Shown here in pieces: positions 55,008 through 62,259 of a stretch of DNA of 64,000 bases (positions within the stretch are counted from its first letter, which is position 1; each line of letters begins with the position of its first letter). The stretch comes from Campylobacteraceae bacterium (GTDB lineage: Bacteria > Campylobacterota > Campylobacteria > Campylobacterales > Arcobacteraceae). A program made the translations under genes and the position numbers. The notes beneath the pieces are model-generated. The model was not told where the DNA came from and searched no databases. It saw only the letters and a list, made by a program, of their open reading frames with translations. The stretch is taken from positions 1 through 64,000 of the forward strand of contig JABSOM010000012.1 in assembly GCA_013215945.1 (NCBI GenBank), written 5' to 3'.

Positions 55008-55940
55008 ATGAAAAAAATATACTCCCTTCTCTTTCTTTCGTCTTTGCTTTTTGCCAATAATGATGTTTTAAGAGAAGCACAAGAACTGGAAAAACAAGGA
55101 AAATATAAAGAAGCAAATATTTTATACAAAAAGCTACTTCAAAAAGACAGCATAACCAATAAACAAGTACAATTTTTTAATGAAAACATAGACAAAAGTG
55201 AAGATGAAGAAACAAATCAAAGTATTGAACAAGTGATTACTTCTTCTTTTGATATTTATCCCTATAAAGACAATTATTTCCTGCCTTTTTCTTACGACTT
55301 AAAAAACAAGAAAGACAGAGAAAATATGGAGGCAAAATTTCAAATATCATTCAAAAAACCGATTTCATATAATTTTTTCTCTCTTAATGAAACCATTAAT
55401 TTAGCTTATACTCAAACCTCATTTTGGCAGATATACAAAGAATCTGCCCCTTTTAGGGAAACAAACTACAAACCAGAACTTTATATTTTGTTTCCCTATA
55501 AAAACCTTGATCATACCTCTTTAAAAGCGTATAAACTTTCTTTAATGCATGAATCCAATGGAAGAGAAGGGGAACAATCTCGGTCATGGAATAAAATATA
55601 TGCAGAAGCTTATTTTCAAGTAGGAGATATGTTTATTAAACCGCAAGTTTGGTATAGAATTCCAGATTCTAAAGATGATAACCCTGATTTATATAAGTAT
55701 TATGGTTATGGAGAAATGAATTTCTCTTATGTGTATCGACACAATATTCTAAAATTAAAACTAAGAAACAATTTTAAATTAAATAAAGAAAACAAAGGAC
55801 TAATACAAATAGATTATTCTTTTGCTTTTAGAAAAAATGCTTTTGCTTATGTTCAACTGTCTTCTGGTTATGGGGAAAGTTTAATTGATTATGACAAAGA
55901 AATTAATAGAATCTCTGTTGGTATCTCTTTATCACGCTAG
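55008..55940 (+). CDS. pldA: outer membrane phospholipase A1 (PldA)
   Basis: OMPLA cuts phospholipid acyl chains in the outer membrane. The 310-residue protein has a signal peptide, an N-terminal extension of about 80 residues with a TPR-like pattern (EAQELEKQGKYKEANILYKK), then the beta barrel. The catalytic triad follows the family spacing exactly: His181 and Ser183 in HESNG, and Asn195. Ser191 falls at the calcium-site position. Barrel strands run to the end (YVQLSSGYGES, ISVGISL). It follows the efflux operon by 66 bases and may share its transcript. Confidence 0.92.
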   Translation: MKKIYSLLFLSSLLFANNDVLREAQELEKQGKYKEANILYKKLLQKDSITNKQVQFFNENIDKSEDEETNQSIEQVITSSFDIYPYKDNYFLPFSYDLKNKKDRENMEAKFQISFKKPISYNFFSLNETINLAYTQTSFWQIYKESAPFRETNYKPELYILFPYKNLDHTSLKAYKLSLMHESNGREGEQSRSWNKIYAEAYFQVGDMFIKPQVWYRIPDSKDDNPDLYKYYGYGEMNFSYVYRHNILKLKLRNNFKLNKENKGLIQIDYSFAFRKNAFAYVQLSSGYGESLIDYDKEINRISVGISLSR

Positions 55941-55941
55941 T

Positions 55942-56640
55942 TTATTCTTTATCTAGTTCTTTATCTATTAAAGCAATAACACGTGTAAGATGCAAAGACA
56001 TTAAGTTTTTTGCTTCTTCTTGATTTCTATTTTTAATGGCTTCTAAGATATCTGCATGATCTTTTATAGACTGTACATTTAAACTTGAAGTAACATTTTT
56101 TTGACATCGTACTCTATCAATATGCAAATTTATTTTTTCCAAAATAGTCCAAGCATCTAATAATTTTGCTGTTTTTGCAAGATGGAAATGAAAAGCCACA
56201 TCGTATAGATAAAAATTTTGTATATCATCCTTATTAATTGCCACTTGTTGTTTTTGAAGCAAAGACTCTAAGATTAGGATATCGTCTTGTGTTACGTGTT
56301 TAATTGCTTCTCTAATAAGCATTAACTCTAAAGCTTCTCTTATAAGATAAGAACTTCTTACTTTTTTTATATTAATAGGTAAAACATAGGTTTTACTTTG
56401 AGGCATAATACGAATAAGTTCATCTTGTTCTAAGCGTTTAAGAGCTTCACGTACAGGACTTTTACTTACATTCAAAGTAAGTGAAATTTTTTTATCAGAT
56501 AATATTACCATGGATTGCAAAATACCCTTTGTAATTAAATCCAATAAGAGTTTATATATCTGTTTTTGTAAATTTTTAGTTTTACTTAGTTTTGACGCTT
56601 GTAAGTGAGTTAAATAAACCTCGTCATGTATATACTGCAC
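55942..56640 (-). CDS. GntR family regulator, FadR subfamily
   Basis: The 232-residue protein has a GntR winged helix (KISLTLNVSKSPVREALKRL, then DELIRIMPQ) and a C-terminal all-helical FCD domain (SYLIREALELMLIREAIKH, and FHFHLAKTAKLLDAW with HADILEAIKNRN) whose His and Asp residues often bind a metal and a carboxylate. It should repress its targets until a small acid binds. The start is GTG at 56640 with AAGGA upstream. The target is not shown; the gene upstream on the same strand is a YeiH-type exporter. Confidence 0.85.
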   Translation of the reverse strand: MQYIHDEVYLTHLQASKLSKTKNLQKQIYKLLLDLITKGILQSMVILSDKKISLTLNVSKSPVREALKRLEQDELIRIMPQSKTYVLPINIKKVRSSYLIREALELMLIREAIKHVTQDDILILESLLQKQQVAINKDDIQNFYLYDVAFHFHLAKTAKLLDAWTILEKINLHIDRVRCQKNVTSSLNVQSIKDHADILEAIKNRNQEEAKNLMSLHLTRVIALIDKELDKE

Positions 56641-56738
56641 CTTGTTCCTTTTAATCTTGAACTCGTATTATAACCAATTTAAAAAAACATCTTCTTATTT
56701 AAAAAATGATTATAGCTCTAAAATAAAAAGCGCTTTAG

Positions 56739-57779
56739 CTAGTAAATACTAATAGAAAACTTTGTAATATAATAGCCTCCAAAAATAAGCCAAAGAAATA
56801 AAATACTAGATAGATAAAAAGGTTTAAGCCCTACATTTTTAAATTTAGAAAAACTTGTTTCCATCCCCAGTGCGCACATACTCATTGTTAAAACAAAAGT
56901 ATCTACTTCATTAATGGCGTATACAAAAGTAGAAGGTAATAAATCTAAAGAATTAAAACCTGCTACTAAAATAAAACAAAGGGCAAACCAAGGAATAAAA
57001 AGAGGTGTTTTATTTGTAACGCTACTTGTTTTATTTTTTAAAAACAAAGCTAAAATTATTAAAAAAGGCGCAAGCATCATTACACGAATCATTTTAACAA
57101 TAACAGCATCGTTTGAAACATCTTGGCTTATTGCATTTCCTGCAGCCACTACATTTGCTACTTCATGTAAAGTAGCGCCAATATAAATACCTATCTCACT
57201 TTCATCCAAAGAAATAAATCCTATTTTATATAAAAAGGGGTATAAAAACATTAAAGTACTTCCAAAAACAACAACTGAAGATACGGCAATTGCTGTTTTA
57301 TACGCTTCACTTTTTAAAACAGATTCTGTAGCTAATACAGCTGCGGCTCCACAAATAGAGCTTCCTGCTGCTATTAGGATAGTAGTATGTGCATCTAATT
57401 TCAAAAGTTTCACTCCTATAAAATAACCAAGAGTAAATGTCATTGTTACAATTAAAACACCAGCTACAAAACCAGATAATCCCAATTCAAAAATACTTTG
57501 ATAAGTGATTCTAAATCCATAAAATACAATAGCAATTTTTAAAAGTTTTTTTGTTGAAAAAATTATTCCTATGGAATATTTTTGAGGTAAATATACTCCA
57601 AGGGTATTTCCATATACAATTCCTAGTATTATTCCAATAATAAGAGGACTAAGCCCAAGACTTTGAATATAAGGAATTTTTGAAAGTACAGTAGAAACAA
57701 TAGCAAAAGAAGCCACCAAGATTATTCCATAAAATATTTTGGGAAGAACCTGTTTTTTTAAGATTCCACTTTTTTCCAT
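56739..57779 (-). CDS. YeiH-type putative sulfate exporter family protein
   Basis: The 346-residue membrane protein has about ten helices and the conserved segments of the YeiH/UPF0324 group: GIILGIVYGNTLGVYLP, KIAIVFYGFRITYQSI, AAGSSICGAAAVLATE (its SSICGAAA is a hallmark), IYIGATLHEVANVVAAG and MCALGMETSFSKFKNVGLKP. The family is thought to export sulfite or sulfonate-derived anions; the real substrate is unproven. It is divergent from a LysR regulator across a palindrome, the classic layout for LysR control. Confidence 0.88.
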   Translation of the reverse strand: MEKSGILKKQVLPKIFYGIILVASFAIVSTVLSKIPYIQSLGLSPLIIGIILGIVYGNTLGVYLPQKYSIGIIFSTKKLLKIAIVFYGFRITYQSIFELGLSGFVAGVLIVTMTFTLGYFIGVKLLKLDAHTTILIAAGSSICGAAAVLATESVLKSEAYKTAIAVSSVVVFGSTLMFLYPFLYKIGFISLDESEIGIYIGATLHEVANVVAAGNAISQDVSNDAVIVKMIRVMMLAPFLIILALFLKNKTSSVTNKTPLFIPWFALCFILVAGFNSLDLLPSTFVYAINEVDTFVLTMSMCALGMETSFSKFKNVGLKPFYLSSILFLWLIFGGYYITKFSISIY

Positions 57780-57840
57780 AGTTTATCCTTTTGCCTTATT
57801 AATATTTACAATTCTATAACAAATCATTTAATAAGTAAAA

Positions 57841-57858
57841 TATATTAAATTTAATATA
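57841..57858. promoter_or_regulatory. 18-bp perfect palindrome, probable LysR site
   Basis: TATATTAAA and TTTAATATA form a perfect 18-bp palindrome in the 107-base gap between the divergent yeiH-like and lysR genes. It fits the T-N11-A motif of LysR-type operators. It is 28 bases before the lysR start, so it could act on both promoters. Confidence 0.55.
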
Positions 57859-57886
57859 ATGATATATAAAATCAATAAGGAATAAA

Positions 57887-58765
57887 ATGACCTTAAAAGA
57901 ACTGGAATTATTCTACCTATTATGTGAAAACACTCATGTATCTGGACTTTCAAGAAAATTAGGAATGAGTCAATCTGCTATTTCTTTAGCAATAAAATCT
58001 TTAGAGAAAAAACTAGAGGAACCTTTATTTGATAGATTAGGGAAAAAACTCGTATTAAATGAGAGAGGAAGAATCTTTAAAGAGAAAACACATCAACATT
58101 TTCTGTCTTTAAAAGATGCCCAAAAGAACTTTAAAGAAGTCAAAATTTCAGGAATACTTAATATTGCTGCTAGTAAAACCATAGGAAATTTCATTCTTCC
58201 ACAAATTGTATTTGATTATCTTTCTATGCATCAAAATATTTCTATTCAAAAACAAATTACAAACTCTACTCGTATTATTCAGATGGTAAAAGAGGGAAAA
58301 CTCGACCTTGGGTTTATTGAAATAATATCCAAGGAGGAAGATATTATAAAAGAAGTATTGGGACAAGATGATTTAATTGTAGTATCTTGTGATGAATCCC
58401 TGCCCAATGAATTATATTTGGATCAACTATTAAACAAAAAATGGATTTTAAGAGAAAAAGGTTCAGGAACAAGAGATGTTTTTTTAAAAGAAATTGATGA
58501 AATAAGTGATTCTCTTGATATTTTCATGGAATATTCTGATTTTGAAGAGATTAAAATGTTATTGGTAAATAACAAAGAAATCATTACTTGTATTTCAAAA
58601 GTAGCCGTTCAAAAAGAATTAAAAACAAAACATTTAAAAGAAATAAAATTAAAAAACATTAGCATTAAAAGAAATTTTTATTGCATTTATCACAAACAAA
58701 AATACAAAAGTAAACTGTTTAACTCTTTTAAACTCTTTGTCAAAAAACGATTTAAACAGCTTTAA
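57887..58765 (+). CDS. LysR family transcriptional regulator
   Basis: The 292-residue protein has the LysR N-terminal HTH (TLKELELFYLLCENTHVSGL, then GMSQSAISLAIKSLEKKL and LFDRLGKKLVLNERG) and a two-lobe ligand-binding domain (NIAASKTIGNFILPQI, DLGFIEIISKEEDI, and WILREKGSGTRDVF). The latter resembles CysB- and CysL-like regulators that sense sulfur compounds or related acids, a fit with the divergent YeiH-type exporter. Its ATG follows AAGGA. Confidence 0.92.
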   Translation: MTLKELELFYLLCENTHVSGLSRKLGMSQSAISLAIKSLEKKLEEPLFDRLGKKLVLNERGRIFKEKTHQHFLSLKDAQKNFKEVKISGILNIAASKTIGNFILPQIVFDYLSMHQNISIQKQITNSTRIIQMVKEGKLDLGFIEIISKEEDIIKEVLGQDDLIVVSCDESLPNELYLDQLLNKKWILREKGSGTRDVFLKEIDEISDSLDIFMEYSDFEEIKMLLVNNKEIITCISKVAVQKELKTKHLKEIKLKNISIKRNFYCIYHKQKYKSKLFNSFKLFVKKRFKQL

Positions 58766-58803
58766 TATGTGAGTTAGTCTCTATTTTATTTTTAATAAAC
58801 GTT

Positions 58804-59382
58804 TTAGAGACTCTTTTGTTTTTTTTGAAGAAACCATAAAAAAGAAAACATCAAACCAGGGGTTTTAGCTTTACTCTCATCATACATAAATTCTTCATAC
58901 TCAGCAATGGGTAAATAAAACGATTCAATTTGTTCATCATTAATACCGCCCCCTTCGTGTATTTTCATAGCATTATTGATTTTTGCATAAAACAGTGTTT
59001 GAAGGCCTCCACTTATTCCAACGTTTGTAAAAAAAGAAGATATTTTTTCTATTTTTTCTAAAGGAACATCGTAACCACATTCTTCATCTATTTCTTCTTT
59101 TGCAATTACATTTAAAGCCTTGTCTTTATCTACTAGTCCTGCACATAATTCATAGGTAAATTCTTTGCTTTTATCATTTAAATAAACAGGTGCTCTAAAC
59201 TGTTTTACGAGTAAAAATGCATTTTTTTCTTCATGATATAAAAGCACAGAAACAGAAGAAAAACTCTCTACGGCTTCCCATATTTTATCGATTCCATTTA
59301 AGGTATAAGTCAGTTGTACGGGTTTTACATAATTTGTATTTTTAAGATCTTGTTTTTTAAAGTTTTTAATTTGATTTTTCAT
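58804..59382 (-). CDS. NUDIX hydrolase, NUDT14-like UDP-sugar diphosphatase
   Basis: The 192-residue protein is a Nudix hydrolase. Its Nudix box, from GLVDKD to EEIDEECGY, keeps the essential EExGY end, but the first Glu is Lys and the Arg is Glu. The N-terminal VKQFRAPVYL and FTYELCAGLVDKDKALNVIA, and the later FFTNVGISGGLQTLFYAKI, match NUDT14-type UDP-sugar pyrophosphatases and ADP-sugar relatives better than general ADP-ribose enzymes. The exact substrate is not known. It stands alone. Confidence 0.78.
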   Translation of the reverse strand: MKNQIKNFKKQDLKNTNYVKPVQLTYTLNGIDKIWEAVESFSSVSVLLYHEEKNAFLLVKQFRAPVYLNDKSKEFTYELCAGLVDKDKALNVIAKEEIDEECGYDVPLEKIEKISSFFTNVGISGGLQTLFYAKINNAMKIHEGGGINDEQIESFYLPIAEYEEFMYDESKAKTPGLMFSFLWFLQKKQKSL

Positions 59383-59472
59383 AGTATACCTTTTAGCTGT
59401 ACAAGTATATTTATATTTGCCTAAGGCTTATCTAAAAAAAAATCTTTACTTTAGTCCCTTTGTAAATTAACT

Positions 59473-60147
59473 TTATTTTAGCATTGCTTTTATTTTTTTA
59501 ATAAATATAGGCAATAAAGATAATAAGCCCAAAAGTAAAAAAGCAAACAATATATTTTGAGTGAAAATATCGCTTAGGGCATTAATACTTGATAATTGAC
59601 TTCCTGCATAAGTATAAACAAATGAACCAGGAATTATTCCTAAAGACGTAGTAATAACAAAAGATTTAAGATCAAGTTTGGTAATACCACATAAAAAGTT
59701 TACTAAAAAGAAAGGGAAAATAGGCAAAAAACGCAAAGAAAACAAATACTGGTACTTATTTGTTTCAAGTTCTTTATTAAAGGTTTTTAAAGCTACTTCA
59801 TACTTCTTTTGTAGTTTTGCCCCTAAAATATAACGTGCAAAACTAAAAGCTGCTATAGCTCCAAGAGTAGCTCCTATATTTACAAACAATAATCCATATA
59901 CACTTCCAAATAAAAAGCCTCCACTTAAGGTTAAGAGTGTAGCAATAGGTAATAAAAAAGCTACTGCAGAAATATATAAAGAAATAAACAATAAAACACT
60001 TAAGAGATAATTGTTTTGTACAAAAGCAGATAAAGAATCTTTTTGATTTTTAAGATTTTCAAAAGAAAAAAAACTGTCCAGCTCAAAATATTTAATTGCA
60101 AAAACAAAAAGTATAAATACTGCTACAAAAAATAATCTAGTTTTCAT
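59473..60147 (-). CDS. TVP38/TMEM64 family membrane protein
   Basis: The 224-residue protein has about six membrane helices and the DedA-like central region: LTLSGGFLFGSVYGLLFVNI, then GATLGAIAAFSFARYILG, and RFLPIFPFFLVNFLCG followed by FVITTSLGIIPGSFVYTYAG. The start is the ATG at 60147, which overlaps the FAD oxidoreductase stop by 11 bases. The family is thought to be transporters or scramblases; in this operon its partner is the oxidoreductase. Confidence 0.85.
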   Translation of the reverse strand: MKTRLFFVAVFILFVFAIKYFELDSFFSFENLKNQKDSLSAFVQNNYLLSVLLFISLYISAVAFLLPIATLLTLSGGFLFGSVYGLLFVNIGATLGAIAAFSFARYILGAKLQKKYEVALKTFNKELETNKYQYLFSLRFLPIFPFFLVNFLCGITKLDLKSFVITTSLGIIPGSFVYTYAGSQLSSINALSDIFTQNILFAFLLLGLLSLLPIFIKKIKAMLK

Positions 60148-61579
60148 TGTTTTTACTTTTAAATACACTTAAAATCTTTTTTAACAATAATAAAGCTTTG
60201 TTGTTTAAGAGTTTGTTGATATAAAACTTTTTTGCTGGTTGTTTTATAATATCTGCATACGTAGGATATAAGTATATCATTTTGGATAATTTATCAAAAG
60301 AAATATCAAATGTTTTTGCTATTTGTAATTGATGTATTAACTCCCCTGCTCGCGAGCCTAAAATACTAGCAGCAAGAATTTTGCCATTGTTTAAAACAGA
60401 TACTTTTATCATACCCACTTTGTTTACATCCGTATATCCCCTATCAGAGTTTTTATATTCAAAACTATAAATGCTGTATTCATTCTTTTTATATTTATTT
60501 TCTATTTCTTTTTTATTTAATCCAATATGTGCAAGTTCTGGTTGGGCATAAATACAAGAACCAATATGTTCATATGATATTTTTTGTTTAATAGGTAAAA
60601 CAATATTTGAGGCTGCTTTAATTGCTTCTTGTTCTGCTATATGCGTATATTTATAAGCAGAACTCACATCTCCAATGGCATAAATATTCTTATTCGCACT
60701 TTGTAAATATTCATTTACTATTATTCCATTTTCATTGCATGTCACTTTTGCTTTTTCTAAATTAATATTGCTATTGGCTTTTCTTCCTATTGCAAAAAGA
60801 ATTTTTTGGGCTTGGATATTTCCACATTTTTCTTTTCTTTCATAATCTAAAGAAATACCATTTGATGTTTTTTGAACTTCTAATAATTTGCTATTTGAAA
60901 AAAAAGAAATACCTTCTTTTATAAGCTCTTTAAGTAAAATACCACTTAGTTCTTCATCATACGTTTTTAGTATTCCACTTGACCTAGAAAATAAACTTAT
61001 CTTTGATCCCAAACGATTAAAAGCACTGGCCATTTCAATACCAATAGCACCAGTTCCTACAATAATCAAAGATTCTGGAATCTTTTCTTGTAAAAACATA
61101 TTTGCATTAGTTAAATAAGGAACAGTTTTTATTCCTTTTATTGTAGGAATAATAGCACTTGAACCTGTTGCAATAATGTATTTGTTTGCGCAATAGATTT
61201 TATCATTGACCTTAATTTCATTCTCACTAATGAAATGGGCTCTTCCTTGTATAATAGAAATACCTTCTTTCTCAAAAATTTCAGGTGTTTCATGAGAATA
61301 AATTTCTGCTACGATTGAACGTACATGAGCTAGTACATTTTTTGTATCTATTTTTACGTCATTTGAAGCAAGGCCATATTTTGAAATATGTTTTGTTTCA
61401 TAAGCAACATTGGCACATTTTAATAAAGCTTTTGAAGGAATACATCCACTGTGTGTACAATCCCCTCCTAATAAAGCTTCTTCTACAATAGCAACTTTTT
61501 TTCCAAAAGCTTTTAACAATTTAGAAGAAACAAGACCAGCAGGACCTCCTCCAATAATAATTACGTCAAATTTTTCCAT
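60137..61579 (-). CDS. FAD-dependent dithiol oxidoreductase (mercuric reductase-like)
   Basis: The 480-residue protein is a class I pyridine nucleotide-disulfide oxidoreductase: FAD-binding IIIGGGPAGLVSSK at the N terminus, redox pair GGDCTHSGCIPSKALLK (Cys41 and Cys46), an NAD(P) site (IVGTGAIGIEMASAF), a second FAD motif (IYAIGDVSSAYKYTHIAEQEA) and the C-terminal dimer domain. It lacks an N-terminal HMA domain and the C-terminal vicinal cysteine pair of true MerA, so it belongs to the mercuric-reductase-like group seen with TVP38 proteins. It lies between the arsenosugar glycosyltransferase (19-base overlap) and the TVP38 gene, so arsenic or sulfur chemistry is a possible role. Confidence 0.85.
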   Translation of the reverse strand: MEKFDVIIIGGGPAGLVSSKLLKAFGKKVAIVEEALLGGDCTHSGCIPSKALLKCANVAYETKHISKYGLASNDVKIDTKNVLAHVRSIVAEIYSHETPEIFEKEGISIIQGRAHFISENEIKVNDKIYCANKYIIATGSSAIIPTIKGIKTVPYLTNANMFLQEKIPESLIIVGTGAIGIEMASAFNRLGSKISLFSRSSGILKTYDEELSGILLKELIKEGISFFSNSKLLEVQKTSNGISLDYERKEKCGNIQAQKILFAIGRKANSNINLEKAKVTCNENGIIVNEYLQSANKNIYAIGDVSSAYKYTHIAEQEAIKAASNIVLPIKQKISYEHIGSCIYAQPELAHIGLNKKEIENKYKKNEYSIYSFEYKNSDRGYTDVNKVGMIKVSVLNNGKILAASILGSRAGELIHQLQIAKTFDISFDKLSKMIYLYPTYADIIKQPAKKFYINKLLNNKALLLLKKILSVFKSKNNEN

Positions 61580-62223
61580 GAAGTACTTTCCTTTAAATAG
61601 TGTAATGTGTGATCAAGCATAAAATCATTGTGTTTAAACTCATCATAAAATCTTTGTAAATCTTCACTGTCATCAATATCATTTAAATTTTCAAGCAAAG
61701 CTAATTTTTTAACATTTAGTTTTTGTAAGGTTTGGGTAAAAACCATAGGGCTGCTCCAAGAAATATTTTCAAAGACATTTTTATTAAAGCTTGTTTTATT
61801 AAAAGCAATTAAATAATATCCTCCATCATCAGCAGGGCCTAATACAATTTCTTTTGTATTTAATTTTAAAAAAGCTTCATTTATAAAAGAATGTCTAATA
61901 TGAGGCGTATCACTTCCGATTAAAACTACTTTTTCATAAAATTCAAATTCATTCATGAAAGCTGTTTTCATTTTAAGCCCTAAATTACCATCAACTTGTG
62001 AAAAAACACAAGAAAAGTTAAATATTTTTTGTGTTTTTTCTTTTGAACCTGTTACATACATTTTAATATCATAGTTTTTTGATTCTACATTCACAAGCAA
62101 ATCTTTTACAAAACATTTATATAACTCTAAAACAAATTCATCTCCAAGCTTATTTGCCAGTCTTGTTTTAACAAAACCCTTTTTAGGTTCTTTTACAAAA
62201 ATAATAAGTAGGTTTTTATTCAT
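61561..62223 (-). CDS. TIGR04282 family arsenosugar biosynthesis glycosyltransferase
   Basis: The 220-residue protein matches TIGR04282 (DUF2064), a short GT-A-fold transferase: LLIIFVKEPKKGFVKTRLA at the N terminus, then VVLIGSDTPHIRHSFI, and LGPADDGGYYLIAF with its conserved aspartates. The family is linked to arsenosugar biosynthesis by its regular place beside ArsS and ArsM; it may add or shape the ribose-derived sugar part. The ATG at 62223 gives the usual start, while a TTG four codons earlier has no better site. It lies 36 bases after the fusion gene. Confidence 0.85.
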   Translation of the reverse strand: MNKNLLIIFVKEPKKGFVKTRLANKLGDEFVLELYKCFVKDLLVNVESKNYDIKMYVTGSKEKTQKIFNFSCVFSQVDGNLGLKMKTAFMNEFEFYEKVVLIGSDTPHIRHSFINEAFLKLNTKEIVLGPADDGGYYLIAFNKTSFNKNVFENISWSSPMVFTQTLQKLNVKKLALLENLNDIDDSEDLQRFYDEFKHNDFMLDHTLHYLKESTSWKNLT

Positions 62224-62259
62224 AAAAATCTTCAAAACCAGTTAATAATGTAGTTAGGT

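Noticed and set aside
58768-58820. AGTCTCTA / TAGAGACT arms between LysR and NUDIX genes as a terminator
   Set aside because: The arms are eight bases with a loop of about 22, partly inside the NUDIX gene; too weak to call.
60137-61579. True mercuric reductase (MerA) reading
   Set aside because: No heavy-metal-binding domain at the N terminus and no C-terminal cysteine pair; the context is arsenic rather than mercury.
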